From: Pyrocephalus nanus | Taxonomy: Eukaryota; Chordata; Aves; Passeriformes; Tyrannidae | DNA: 64,000 bases | NCBI GenBank assembly: GCA_038380795.1 | Contig: CM076261.1 | Span: forward strand, 13,565,226-13,629,225 | Direction: 5' to 3' | Shown: positions 49,601-63,645 of the stretch, piece after piece | How positions within the stretch are numbered: the first letter of the stretch is position 1 | Layout: every line of letters begins with the position of its first letter | Position numbers and translations under genes: made by a program | Notes under the pieces: generated by a model | What the model saw: the letters and a program-made list of their open reading frames with translations, nothing else | Database searches by the model: none | What the model was told of the DNA's origin: nothing

Positions 49601-50250
49601 TGCAATATGAACTGCCATTTACATGACTCTGCTAATCTCAGGACTACATGCCATATGGAAAGCAAAGATTTTAGAAGGTGGAGGGAATTAGTAAATTGCA
49701 GCTCAGCCTGGGGATCTGATAAATTCATAGAAGATGAAAAATGGCAAATTTAGGACAGGAAGAGTCAGCACATTTCCTAAAGACTGCAATATAGGACTCA
49801 GACATGGAAATGATATCCCTGGGGTTTTTGTGTTTGGTGGGTTGTTTTGCAGTGTTTGGTTTTGTTTGTTTGTTTGTTGTTTTTTTAAAAATCTAGTTAA
49901 AATTCTTAAGTTAGCAAAGAACATTAAATAGATTCTATTAATTACAATGAAACCTACTGTGAGGAAAATATTTAGTAAGAGATTACTCATCATGTAACTC
50001 GGCCAAGCAGCTGTTCTTTTTGCTGACAGATGTTAATTTTTCCAGTCCTGTTAATCTTGCAAGTCATTTTTCCCCAAAGACCAATGGCAAAATATGTAAG
50101 AGCCACAGATAATTCCCAAAGACAGATAAGAGTTGAAGGATTTGATGGTGTTAGATTAGAAAGGAAGAGTAACAAACAGCAAATCTATTGTTTTAAAGTG
50201 AAATTTTTTCCATATCTAAGTTATATATTGCAGTCTTTCATTCTTCACAT
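46621..50250. other. Unique AT-rich sequence with a possible composite homeodomain/POU site
   Basis: TTAATTAG (47,978-47,985) and ATTTGCAT (47,990-47,997) are separated by four bases, in a block of balanced composition up to about 48,130. The rest shows no gene or repeat, except T/GTTTG simple sequence near 49,845-49,890. Confidence 0.45.
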
Positions 50251-50251
50251 C

Positions 50252-50276
50252 TTTTTTTTTTTTTTTTTTTTTCCCC
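50252..50276. repeat. Poly(T) followed by C run
   Basis: A run of 21 T is followed by five C. No retroposon body was recognised beside it. Confidence 0.9.
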
Positions 50277-53200
50277 CACTGTTCATTTAGCATTATTATA
50301 GTCTGCTTATTTTCAGGAATTTCATTCATTTTTTATCCCATGAATGCTGACAGCAAATGCATTTATTTATTTTATGTATGCTTTTCAAACTTCCAGTGCA
50401 AGAAAGGATGCTCTTCTCCTTCAGGCTAACAAAATAATAAATGACATTTGAGTGAGACAAAGATTTGTCTTTAGGTGAACTCTGGAGCTATATGTCAACC
50501 TCTGAATTCCCACAGGAAGAAAAATTATTCTTTCATCATCTTTCTGTAGCCTCTGGTGAAGAGGACATCTAGCTATGAGCAGGAACAGCTGTTATGCTAC
50601 ATAATTATTATATATTTTTCTTTTAAATTAGAAAAACTAGAAGTTAAGACCAGAACCAAAGAACAAATCCGCATGACACTTTCAGTGGTTTGTTAAAAAT
50701 CAGCTACTTACTCCAAAATTTTAAGAAAAGATGGTGGCCTATTCAGTGTTGCATCTGTATATTGGGCATGCTCATACTTGTGAGGGAGGGAAAGGATGGC
50801 CAGTGACATTTATCTATATGCAAAAGAAATCTGCACCCATATATCATTCCAGAAAATGATAGCTTGAACTGCAGATTGAACTTGAAATGTTACTTTGAGG
50901 AAAGACATGAAAACTTCTACAAGGAGACATTTTGCTATCAGCACCAGGCTCAGTTGCTGTCAACACAGGGACATTTGGCGTTATTTCTCAGACTGAAGGA
51001 AATCATATCTAGTCTCCAGTCACCAGCACAGACTGGGTCTCCGTTGGCATGTGTATCCTGCTTGCCAGCTACAGAAAGGTGGGTTGCACATGGTAGGGCA
51101 CTTCAGATGTCAGCAAAGGCCCCTCCTCTAATCAAACAACAGACCCATGTCCATGGCAATGAGCTTAGCACTTACAAGTGTGTGCTTATTAGACTGGTTT
51201 TAGTTTCCATTAACATGGTATAAAGCCAAAGATTATGTAAGGGAAATTGTATGGTCTTAATGGCAATTTTTTTGGGATTTTCTACTAGAAAACAGACTGC
51301 ATGTAACAATTGATTTAATTTTCAGTCATGCTATAGTTGTATCTATGCAGCTTATCTATGCAGGTAGTCCCCTACTTTTGCTATCTTTTGGTATTTAAAA
51401 CATTTATTTCACCTTTTATTGACAGTACTCTCATGATCTGTTATCCAAAGCATTTAGTATTAGTATCACAATAACTTCACATTTTAATTGTAATTGAACA
51501 TAGATTTCCATATTTTTATACTGCTACTTCAAACAAACAAACAAACCAAACCCACCAAAATCCCCTAAGAAGCATCAGCAGCAAAAGCCTGAAGGTGTTC
51601 TTGGCAGAGCATTCAAGTGTAACAACCCGTGATTTGACTGAGTGATTGAGTCTTATTGAGATAAAAGGAGACATATGTTGACAAGAACGTTTCATGAAGT
51701 GGAAGTCAAAGGATATTAGAGTAGCTAAAGTCATTGAATACCTTTATAGTGCCACTGCTTGCATTACTCTTCTTTTTCTTCATCTTTTATGCATTCTTTT
51801 TAGTACCTCTCCCTCTCTTAGAGTACTACTTTCATCCCTGTTCTCAATTTCTTTTCAAGATTTCTGTAAATTCACTGATTCTTTTCTCACAGGAATGTGT
51901 TTAAAAAACACTGTGCTTTGCTACATTAATGTGAACGCCTAGTCATTTTCTCAGACATAGTGACAAAATATTGATTCTATGTTGTATACAAAGAATATAG
52001 AAGAGTAGGTGGGACACTGAACTGTTCTGTTGAAAAAATTCTACTCAGTTAAGAGATTGGTACGATCACCTAAATATCCTGAAATGTACCATAAATACTA
52101 AAGGAAAAGAACAAAATGCTACAGCACAAAATAGAGAACAGTTTTCACAGCTGATTGTAAATGATCCTATTTCTGTGTAAAAAAGGACTCTTCCATTTTG
52201 AAGAGAACAAATTGGCTGGGTCACCTCTAAATGCATTTTGAATGCTGTTGGAAATTTTCAATAATATTCTGGTTTCTCTTATAAACAGAAATTAAGATGA
52301 TGTTACAGCTCTAAATCTATGTGGGAAGACAGGAAGGAAAAAGGAAAGGTAAAAGAAGCAAGAAGACATATTTTGTAAATAAGTCTAAAATGTGTCAGAA
52401 GTTATAGAGAATTGTACTCCACATTTCAGCTACTCTGTTTCCCTAAAAACTGAGCCTGTATCTTTGTTTAGACTCAGAAATTTTCAAGGTGATTAGCTGC
52501 TTTAGGCAATATTAAGGCAATTGTTAGAAGGATTCCCCTTGTTTAAAGTGAAGTAGACTAATATCTCTGAAAAGATTCTCAGGAATCTTTCAGACACTCT
52601 CATTAAACACTGCAGTATTTGTAATACTTAACTGACTGACTGAGGGGTAGAAGCGTTGATAAGAGTGTAAAATTTCTAGATCATGTATTTATTTTATGCA
52701 TAGTTCCATGAATGTTCTTGGCTTCCTTATTTATGGACTCTTTCGGTACATTTATTTAGGCACCATTATTTCCAGAATAAGGTTGTGTTTTTTTTCCAGA
52801 ATCTCAACAAACAAACAAACAAATTTGGATACCTTTAGTGGTTTTGGGGAACTGATTGTTTAAATATTTGTCATTAAATTTTATATAAAATGTTATATTT
52901 TGGTTTACTCATTGACCAACCTTGCTATGTATTAAAAGAAGAACTCTTACAGAACTCTTTTTTGACAGAGGAAAACAAAGTATTAAAACAATATTTGATT
53001 TTCCAGCTTTCTCTTTTATTCAGTGTGTAGTGAGGGATAGCCTCTCTTGTGCTATGCATGGCATTGCCTAAGCTATTATTTCTGACCTCCATTAGAATTT
53101 GTCGTATGCAGCTGTTGTTTCATGGAAACTTACACTGCATAATTAACAGTTTCAGATCCCTTTAATCATCGAAGTGCTAAATTATTGGGAACTGTGTGCC

Positions 53201-56109
53201 TCAGCTTTGTGCTCTCTTTATTGGCATTTGCTGATCTTGATGTGAATGCACAAAACTTCATACTTAAGCAATTATGAATATAACCCGATGTAATAACAGT
53301 GACAAAAAAAAAAAAGTCAGCTCCTTGAAACCGTTCTAATGATTTAGTTTGTGAAGCTGAAAATATTCAAGTAATATTTCCTAAGGCAAAGCTTACCATT
53401 TATTTTCCTGCCTACAAAAGTGGGTGCCTTATAAATGGGATACAAAAACACATTCTGTTTTTGTATATGACATATGAATGTCAGATGGTAGGGGCCTGAG
53501 GCTGTCCAACAACCTGTGTAAGTCAGTGGAAGAATTAACATCTGTTTCTAGTGCAACTGTTAAAGCTGAGGAAAGTCAATCAAATCCCAAGGGATTTTGA
53601 GAGCATCCAGATAGGGAACTTTTGAATTGGTTATGCCTATTGCAAAAGTTTTGATGTCACTATTAGCTGAATAAAGTACATTATAATATAGAAGAATCAG
53701 AGGTATGAAGGTATTTCCACATTACCTAAAGATCAGTACTGCCTCCTCAAATGCTAAGTCTTAAAATTTTACTGCAGGTTTTAGAGCATACTTGAATATT
53801 AAAACTTAAGATATATTATTCTATCTTTATTCTCAAAAAGATTAATTCAGTCCTTATTTAATCTCTTTGTCCACTGTTTTTGAGTTATTGAGAACTCAGA
53901 CCAAGTTGAGTATTTTTCTGAAGTACTAATATCTTCAGTTTTCTCATCATTAGACAGTATGTTTTCAGGTTGAGTTTAAAAAAAAATTATTTCTTTGGTC
54001 ACAGTTATACAGAAATAAATGTGTTGTTTCATCGATTATACTTCTTTAAGTATTTTAGTATAAAACAAATTCTCCTTTCTTTCTCATCTGTTTTAATGGG
54101 AGAATAAAGTACAAGATTGTAGAGAATTAGGCACCATTTTTCCTTTACAATATGAAAAGTGAAAAGTCCCTGCAGAAATTATAGAGAATAAGCTGTGGAT
54201 ATTGCTCTATTCTGAAATGTAGCAAAGCGTATTCAGCTAATAGGAACATTCCTTTGAAGTGGTTTCTCAACAGTGAAGGTAGCAAATATGGACTTCTATT
54301 AAAACTTGCATACTTTTAAATCACTGCCAGGAAGAGAATAATTGAAGTTGATAAAAAAAACAAATCCAAGAAAGACTGATCTAAAATCTCAAAGACTTCA
54401 GCAGTTTAATGTTTTGTCTGAGAAACTTGTTTTGAATTTTTAAAACTGTGTGAAAAACTGGTTTATCACTGAAACAGTACCCAAGGACAGTTTCCTTATA
54501 CAGAAGCCCTTATGAAACCTTCTTCATATGATGTAGGCTGGGTACAAAACCACATGTCTGTGTTCTGGTTTTTTCATCATTTGTCATCCTTTGCCTGTGG
54601 ACAACCAGTAGACAAATTCACTGTCTTCACATCCTAACTAATACTCATTAACTATTTTGGAGTTCTCAGAGTAGGAAGAGGCTGCCCAAGTGTTCCTGCT
54701 CAAAAAGACTAGACATGCCTATTCCTTATGGAGTATACTTATACTGCTTGTACTAATTACAGCAGATTGAACAGACATTTAAACAACATCCCTATTGTGG
54801 CTGAAGCATTACCTCAGTGTAATCTCATTATGATTCTATGAAATTATAACTTCTATCCTAAAGGAGTTAAAGTTAGTACATTTCCTGCATGTCTGAGTTC
54901 AGAGATAATAGGGGATTCTTCCTTAAGATAACCCACTTTTTAATGTAGATGAATCAATAATAAGCAGAGTCTCATAATTCCATTTATTCATCAGAACATA
55001 ATCAGTGTATTTCCACTATTACTGGACGATCTTTTACCCTCCTATCTTTTCTATGGTTTTGGTTTCTTTTTATACTCTTCTTCTGATGCTTACTTGGCAG
55101 TGATACATCATAAGACACTAATGGAAATTAAAATTAAACTGAATGAGAAATAAACAAAAAGGAATCCAAACTAAATACAGAGAATTATCACTACATCAAA
55201 TGTGTGGTGATTCACCTCAAGTTTTATTCCTCACACTTTATAGGGATTTACACAGATGTAACTCTTTCTATTACTGTAGTTTGTTTAAAAGAATACTTCC
55301 GATATCTCACAAAATGTTTTTATACATCTAAAGCAGTTCCAGAATTAGTGATAGATAAATTTATAGCATATTTACAATTAATAAATTATACTTCATTAGG
55401 AAGGGAAAAGGGATGATGGGAGGTGTTCTTTAAAAAAGAATGTCACTGTAGCCACGTGGTGCGCCCCAAATTCAAAAAAAAAAGTGTCTTATTTCACTGC
55501 AGAGTAATGGCAGGAGTAAAGTTTTTGACAGATGCATTAAAAAAAAAAAAGGTAAAAACAATTATGTTGAAGTGAGCTTATTACATGCAAGAAAAGATTT
55601 TCACAAAAGAATTCAAATAAACTTGAATGAATCAAAGGATTTTCTCCCAAAAATTATTACCAACAACAAGCTTAATTTGTTTTGAAAAGCCTTTTGCTCA
55701 TACTATAGTAAAGACTGAGCTGTACAGATTAATTTTCTGAACTACTTGAGCTATCTCTGAGAGGTTTCAAAACAAGTTATTAAAATTTCTATAACAATAC
55801 TTAGCAATCTTACATTTATTGAAAAGAAAAAATGAATTCACTAATTCATAACAAGAAAAATTACATTTTTAACCTGTTAAGCATGATCATTAAATTTTCC
55901 AAAACATAATGGAGGACCTGGAACGTTATATTTCCAGTTGCTAAGCAGGACAAGTGATTAATGAAGCATCCTTTGGGACAGAAGCTGAGTGCTATACCTG
56001 CAATTGTTTTCTTCCATTTTCTAAAGGGTACATGGCTACAGACAATTATTTGTTTGAGCTCATACATTCAATATTGGTCTCCAGAAAAGACATATTAGCC
56101 ATAAAGACC
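50277..56109. other. Unique AT-rich sequence, no gene recognised
   Basis: An open frame of 119 codons at 50,864-51,223 (plus) lies in slightly GC-richer DNA. It has no recognisable domain and is treated as chance or a very old repeat. The segment 53,090-53,300, with a TAATTA word at 53,140-53,145, is balanced in composition and may be a conserved non-coding element. Confidence 0.45.
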
Positions 56110-56128
56110 TTTTTTTTTTTTTTTTTTC
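56110..56128. repeat. Poly(T) tract, 19 bases
   Basis: Homopolymer with no recognised element attached. Confidence 0.9.
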
Positions 56129-59100
56129 CCTGCATTTACATATCTCACTTTTGATTTAACACAGCTCTAGAGAAAAAGCCCTTTCATCTTTGTCAGGACC
56201 ACTTTCAGGCTAAAGAATGATTTTTCTGACAGCAAAACTGTACAGTCTAGGCAAAAGGGAAAAAATTAGAGTCTTTCTGTAAAACTTCTGAAAGCATTTC
56301 TAATTTGGAAATCAATTTGTAATCCAAGTATGAGGTTTCTATATTTGTTCAGTATTTTTATACATTCATTAAGTGGTTGTGCAAACTCGCTCAAATGTAT
56401 GAATTCTTTACATATGGTGGAACATCTATGAATTTAGTTTGCTCCAATATAAGTTTTTGTGCTAAGGAATCCACCAAAGACACTATACACCTCTGCTTCT
56501 TTGTTCTCAGTATCTCTGATTTCTACTTGAGTGCCACAACTAGGCTTCCTTCCTGTTTTTATTTTGGAAGGAAATTGATATTGTTAACATTTACTTTTCC
56601 TCCTACCATCATTTTCTCCTATTAAAGACAAAAAATCTTATATAGAAATTTCAGACACTTTAAAATGTATTTTCAATTCCTTCTTTAATTCTGCCAGTGT
56701 TCAATAATGGAACACAGATCTCATCTTTCCTTACTTTGCTGAAACAATTTATCCTGCATTTTCCTTATAATACTCTAAGTGAGAGGTGGTCTGTTTGGGG
56801 ACAACTAAGGGACAAAGATCTTAATAGCTGCTACTCACTTAAGATAGTAACAGTTCCTTGTCAAGGGTGGGAAGCAGAACTCATCATTTCTCTTCAGTAC
56901 TACATCAACTATAACCATAAGAAAAATAACCTTATTCTAGCTGTCTATTTATCTGTTGCATTGTTCTCTCCCCTGAGAATTTCTTTTGTTGCTTCCCCTT
57001 AGATATTTAGATAACTTCTGCCATGATCTGGTACTAATGAATTTAACATTTTTTCCCAAGGGAAAAATTTGACCAAAAGTCTTATTTCTAAATTTAAAAT
57101 CTTTCCCTTGAAGCCTTTTTTTTTTTTTTTTTTTTTTACTGACCCTGCTAGAAAGTGTCTTTTTAATATCAAACTCAAGGAGCACAGTAGAAAACAATTT
57201 AAGGCACTGAGGTGAAGTGCATACATGAGAAACAACATTTTCCTTTTATTTCAACTTTTTTAGATTTCCCCATTCATCTGCATGAATGTCCAAGCTCTGA
57301 ACTTTTGTCAAATGTCAAATTTAGCTGTGCCAGACTGTGCAACTGAAATTTGATTAATCCTAAACTGATTAACCCTGCCAAATACCATTTATTTTACTAG
57401 AAACAAGGTGGTGAATATTTACATCATTTTCCAACACCTTCTTTTCTACAGAGTCAAAGGAATTGTCTATCCACTGAAGCAATGAGGAAAGAACAAATAA
57501 AAGAGACCTAAAATGTTCTTCACCTTCTATATGTAAGTTAATCCTTCATATTCATATATGCACTATTGTAATAGGCTGTTATGGTGAAACATATATTACA
57601 TTATCACTTTACTAATACTTCAGATAACCTAATTTTATTAAAACCTGAGAAGTAGAACACTGCATGAATTACCTTTCTAAAATTCTAGTCAGTTTTGATA
57701 TATATTTTCAAGTCTATTTTTTTATTTTTTCCATTCTAAAGGATTATTTTAGTAGTGTATGTTTTCTCGAAGTGTTCCTGAGGCAAATAAAAGCTTTCTG
57801 TGGGTTTTTTGCAAGGCTGTGTTGCACCAGACTATTTGAGTTTTCTGATTGTCATTTTCTCATAGACTGCCCTCAATATACATATGTAAAATATATTTTT
57901 ATGTAGTTCCCAAAGTCAAGTTTCCAAGCTATTTTTTTCCTTATATATGTAACAGTTATGAGTTTCTCCTATGGAAAAACTGGTCTCATCCTTTGGAAAG
58001 GAAAAATGTGAGGAAAGTGTGAAGTTATTTTAAAAATGAAATTCCATTTAGTTCTTCACTGAGTGAAATACATATTTAAACTGCCCTGCATAATTCAGGA
58101 AGTAAGTTCTGCTCAATCTAAAATACTTCTCTGTCCATTTAAGAAGTCAGGAAAAAGTATGCAGTTTGAGCAATATGAAAATAAAACATTCTTTGGAAGC
58201 CGTTATTTTTCCTTTGGTTTAACTGATTCCTTCAGTTTATGTAAGCTTGAGCTATTGGCTTGAGCTATTGAATTATGAGTTTTCTAGTAGATACATCATT
58301 TACCAGCTTTAGAAATCTATGGAAATTCCTTTGATCAGATCCATAAAGATTCTAAAATGTAAATGCAAAAGGATGAGAAAAACAGGATCAGTGAAAGAAG
58401 AGTATTTTGAATATTAAGATATTTTCCTGTTTTGTACACAGACATTCCTGTTGTCACGCAGAAAAGGGTAAAAATGGTAAAAAATTTAAAGGCAATTGAT
58501 TTAAAAGGAAAAGTATGTTTGATATCAAGGAGCCAAATCTCTTTGCTTTGCAGAAGGCAGACCCACACTGTGGCCAACAAATTAAAACACTGGTAGGATA
58601 TCCAGAACTTCTCACAGCAAAAGCAAATTACTCAACACTTTAAAATGTGATTTTTTTAAAGGCTTGTGCAAATGTTTTTTTCAGATGTGTCACACATTTC
58701 TGTGAATAGCAGTTTTTGAGCTAAAGCATTCTATTTTTTCCCTGTATTTTGTAATCAGAATTTACTTGGTTGTTTAACATGCTAATGCATTTTTAGGAAA
58801 ACAAGATCAGGGAGTCCATATCACTCCCAGATTAAGTGAATTCCTAAAACAACTGCTGTTTTTAAAAATAGGAACTGTCAGACTTGGCTACTTCTTATGA
58901 TAGTGTCTCAACATCTGCAGATGGGTCCCTTTGCCTTCTATTTAATAGAAAGAAAATAGAATCAAACTTTAATGAATTACTTAGCTGTAATATGAATTTG
59001 TAAATAGAAATTAGAGCTGCCAAGCTGTTGTAACGTTGGTGGCTCCATAACAGAAACTTGTGCTAAGGCTGATATGTGACTACAGGGCAGGAAAACTTGT

Positions 59101-59832
59101 CTTGGAATCACGCAGAAAATACACCAAATACATCTGAATGTAGTTGCATTGAAATATACTTCAAATCATAAAAATTAGATCTTGTTTACCATTATAAAAC
59201 TCTGAGCAGCTTTGAACAACTATAAATCTATTTTATTTAGTTTTATTTGTATTTCAGGCAACCCTCAGCTTCCAAGTAAGATATTGTTAACAACTGGAAA
59301 AAACCCCTTATCTATGTTTCACGGTACACTTGTAAACAAGTGCAAGAAAACGAGATATGAAAAACAGCAAACAGAAAATATTTATTTTCAAGAGAATGTG
59401 CATTATTCGTGTCTAGTAATGAAAACTTGGAAGTCAACGCATTTATATTTCAGTATCTTCCATTGGTTACAAACTTACATTGGATGCAAATGGTTTTGCT
59501 CCCATATATTTCTCCTTCTAATCCACATACAGTGGAGAGTTTCAGAGGTGGAAGAATACAAAACAATAGCCCCTCCAAAAAGTTTCTGAACCTGTCTTTA
59601 AAAGTATCTATTTTCTCCAGGGTAAGATAATGAATCAATTTTGGTGATTTGGTTTGATGTAGAGCTTTAGTTTAAATTTCCAAATGAGTTTAAAATACTT
59701 AGGAGCCCATTTCTTTTGAAATTCATTTGCCATTTTCTAGCTTTTTGTCAGGTTATTTATTTTATTCATGCTCAAACCAATAATTTTATTTTTTTCTTTG
59801 ATTTGTAAACTTTGGTCTCATAGCACACATTA
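56129..59832. other. Unique AT-rich sequence with poly(T) and a small tandem duplication
   Basis: Poly(T) of 22 bases lies at 57,116-57,137. A perfect 13-bp tandem duplication (GCTTGAGCTATTG) lies at 58,245-58,270. Open frames up to 125 codons on the plus strand (59,212-59,589) have no recognisable motif. Confidence 0.5.
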
Positions 59833-59995
59833 TGATCATTTAGTCTGACTTCCTGCTTAACATGGGCCACAAAAGTTCATTCAGTAATTTCATAACTCTC
59901 CATGTATTATTTTGATGGCCTCTTAAAACTGCTCATGGTACAGGTAGACTTAACAACCTTATCAGATATTCTCATTCTTCTTTGAAGAGTAAAAC
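59833..59995 (-). mobile_element. Old CR1-like LINE fragment (amniote-type)
   Basis: The plus strand reads 'gatcatttagtctgacttcc', then 'tgcttaacatgggccacaaa', 'cattcagtaatttc', 'cttaaaactgctcatggtac', 'gtagacttaacaacctta' and 'attctcattcttctttgaag'. This follows the reverse complement of the CR1/L3-related family seen in turtles and crocodilians, rather than the younger bird CR1s in this window. It is highly diverged, so the call is moderate. It would be the oldest element in the window. Confidence 0.5.
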
Positions 59996-60247
59996 CATAG
60001 AGTTGTGTCATATATATCTATAAGCACCAATTACAAAATACATATAGACTGGATTCTACATGAAGCATGAAAGCTGCTTTTTTACTTGAATTTCTGTTGA
60101 TCTTTTAGTCACTCTCCTTTATGTTCATGGTGCTAGTGTTGCCATAAAGAGGTGCTATCTTGCATTGAGATTACAGTTTATTATGAGATATGAAGATTGC
60201 ATTTTCTGTAAATAATGAACCTCATGGTTTCAGGACATAGTAGATGT
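59996..60247. other. Unique AT-rich sequence, no feature recognised
   Basis: Nothing recognised. Confidence 0.5.
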
Positions 60248-60364
60248 TTTTCTCCTCCCCCCTTTTTTTTTTTTTTTTCTTTTCCCCCTTTTTTTTTTTT
60301 TTCTTTTTTTTTCTTTTTTTTTCTTTTTTTTTCTTTTTTTTTCTTTTTCTTTTTTTCTTTTCTT
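60248..60364. repeat. Polypyrimidine tract with 10-bp TTCTTTTTTT tandem array
   Basis: About 117 bases are almost pure T/C. From 60,301 the unit TTCTTTTTTT repeats with exact 10-base spacing at least five times, then loosens. The left half has long T runs split by CCCCCC and CCCCC. The lysine-rich open frame on the minus strand is its translation and not a gene. No retroposon body was recognised. Confidence 0.95.
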
Positions 60365-63300
60365 ATCATATCCATTTTTTTTTGAAGTAAAGTAATTGCT
60401 ACTTTAGATAAACTTTTATAGATCTTGAAATATAATACAAATTTCTGTGAAATATATAAGAAATAAAAATCAGAATCAGAACAAAGCTACAGTAGCTGTG
60501 GAAATCTGCTATAAAAGCATGGATTGGAATTGTTTTAGAAAAAAGGAAGTTTGACAGCCTGGACAGGATTAGAGTCATCTGTTATGGCAGGTAAAATAGG
60601 GAGGGTATAGATTACTGAGAGAACATAAGATAATGGCCACAGTAGGTGAAAATCATGTTTCTGGTTGGAAATAGCAATACTCCAAGAGCATAGTTCTAAA
60701 AAATTAAAATATAAAGACAACTTCAAAATTAAATTTAGTCCATTTTATGCAAAATGCAATGAAAATTCCAGAATTATGGGCACTTTTTTTATTTCCCCAG
60801 AGGAGAAAGAAAGAGAATCTATAAAGTTATAAATCTATAAAGACTTTTTTGTTGTCTTTGATATTTTATATGAAACATCTCCTACTGGTAGGTAAAAAAT
60901 GCTTGGGGTCCTTTTCCCCTCCTTTCCTTTCCTGATAAAGAGAAAACAGTTTACTTTTTAAAGAAACTTTCTCCTTTAGGTCACATCTGCAGACGATATA
61001 TCTCACCTAAAAAAACTTGCACCTAAGGTGTACTTGATGTATTGACAATTGTCCTGGCAGTACTTATGGATCTGTATTGCACTGCATCTTTTCAAACAAG
61101 GAATTATTTTTTAACAAACTAAGTCTGAACAGTTCCTATTTCTAGTTTCTTTTTCTCTTTTCCTTGTGCCAAACTGTAGTAACCTGTGATAAATGCATCT
61201 GTTTTAAGAAAATAATTCTCTTTTCACGAATGCAAAAGTGATATCCACAGAAATTAGGAGTTAATTCAACAGAAATCCAGGTGGCTTAGGAAAGGATGTG
61301 AGTTCCATTATTTAAAGAAATAATGCATTTGTAATAAGAAGGCACATAAAATGAAGTCCAAATGATTCCCTTCAAGTAGTTAGCAAAAGGCTTAAAAGCA
61401 TCACATAAGTGTTGTGAAGTTTGCTAAATAAATTTTATTAAAGAACACTGAAAATAATATTGTTAGTATAGAGAAGCTATTCTTGTAGGAATTATAGATC
61501 AAGTAGTGAAAGGTAGTGAAAGGTAAATACATTCACACAGCTGGAGAGGAAGTATGCCTTCATCCTCCAGCATTCTTCTGGCCTCTTCCTCATCCTTCTA
61601 TACAATCACACTTTTTCCAGAAATAGCATTTTGCCCTGTGTACAGGGGGCTTAGAAGGGTGCCACAAATCTGGAGGAAGAATATGAACATAGGGTGATTG
61701 TGAATGAAAAGAGAAGAATGTATTTGAGCTCCTGGTCATTACTTTCAATATTTTACCTTCTTATTGATAGACCTTGCGTTATTGTAAAGCTCACCCAAAC
61801 TCATCTGAGTGGATAGATGATCTTTAAGTAGGCAACTTATGGATCTTGGGAAGTGTGAAGAAGAGATTCCTCTTTGAGATAGACTGGTCTACCTGATTAA
61901 AGGCTTTTAGCATATATAAGGAGCTATAAAATCCCCACAGTGGAGACTTCATAATTCTAGTGTTATTTATAATTTGATGTTTGTTTATCAATAGATAAAT
62001 GTTTTTCATGCAATTTTTTGGAGATTTTTCTTTTTTAAAATCATGAACATCCAGCCTCTCATTAAAGAAAAGTTGTACATTACTTGATAATTACCTATAT
62101 GGAAAAGGAATTTTTTTTCCCCTTGTTGATATTAGTGTGGATCAATCATCAAAGAAAAATTATGCTGGGTGATAGCTGGGAGACCTCACAAACTAGGAAC
62201 AGATCCCAAGGGATTTGCAGAAGTGCTATTATTTGACCCATTTAAAAAACGGTTAACATTGTCTCTCAACCATCCTAAATGGAAAGTGATCCTCGTATAG
62301 AAAGGACTTAAGTTGTTTGATCTTCTAATACTGTAATAAAAGGCAAAGACAAGTGAAGTTAATGACAGTATGTAGTTCTGAAATGCTTTTGTCTCTTTAG
62401 AGAACTGAAAAGGTGACATATGGAAAGCACTTTTATTTTCAACAAAGTTTATTGATATTTTTATATCCCACATGCCTGTGATTTATTCTTTAGTTAAAGA
62501 TATTGCTTTATGAGAATGTAGGTAAAAATTGATTTTTAATATAGCAGTTATTGGCAGATGGTTATTTAGGAAGAAATCTGTGAAAATCCATGCCTCGGGT
62601 AAAGGGACAAACACAGTTTGATTGTCATCTACTTATTCAATAAAACAAAATTTAAAATAAAAACAAAAAGAAAAAGAACTTCTGCAAGACTTGTTTCTCA
62701 TTTTGATATTGCAACTCCTTTGTTGGGGGGAAGGGTTTGACAGCTATCTGTATAATCTTATGTATCACTCTGTCTATTTTAGCAGTAATTCTTTTAGTCT
62801 TTTTAATTAAAGGAAGAGATTATATTATTGCAACAATAATTGGGGATTTTGGTTTGTATTGAAAGATGCATAGACAGATTATTCTGATTTTAATATTTTC
62901 ATCTTGGGATAAGATTATCAAAACATGATTTTTGTTTGAAAGAAAGGGGAAACTAAAATACTATTTGATCTGTCAATTTTGCCAGTAAGTACTGAGAGAC
63001 TGTTCATTGTTTAACCATACTCAGTGCCATCTGGACTTTATTAAGGTTTGACCAAATGCATAGTTGTAATTAATGATAGTTGATAGAGAAGAGTGTAATT
63101 CCAAAAGAATGCTTTGGACATGATACCTCCTCAGTGCTGTTGATTCCAAAATTATTTTCCCTACAAATTCAGTTCTAGAACTACTCCAAGATTATAATAA
63201 GTAGCACAATAATAATGTCTGTTAACTCCAACAGTTAACATAAAATGCCTGAAGTGTTGAAGTCCCTCTATAACCTATAAAACAAACACCTTACACTGCA

Positions 63301-63645
63301 TTTTCTATTCTTTTATTTTTTTGCAAATGATGGTAAATTTAAACACTTTTAATAGGTACTTCTATAGTGGAAAATGCTTGTGCTCACTACAGCATAATAT
63401 AGTTTTGTTCCAGAGTATTCCAAATTACTTTCTCAATCAATACATACTTTGTTTTCCCCCTATTTTCCAGGGATCCTGAAAATATTATAATGCACTAAAA
63501 CCTCTTGGAAACATTTCCTGGAACACTTATATTTTCTATCTTTATCTTGAGTATAGTAACACATACGCACCTACACTTGTCACATAAAAATACTTCTGCC
63601 GTTTGCAGTAACCTAGTTTTCTTTAAGAGTGCAGTTGGTACATAC
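60365..63645. other. Unique AT-rich sequence, no gene recognised
   Basis: A 10-bp tandem duplication (about 61,503-61,525, GTAGTGAAAG unit) is the only visible repeat. Confidence 0.5.

Noticed and set aside
60181..60375. Lysine-rich open frame on the minus strand
   Set aside because: It is the translation of the polypyrimidine 10-mer tract.
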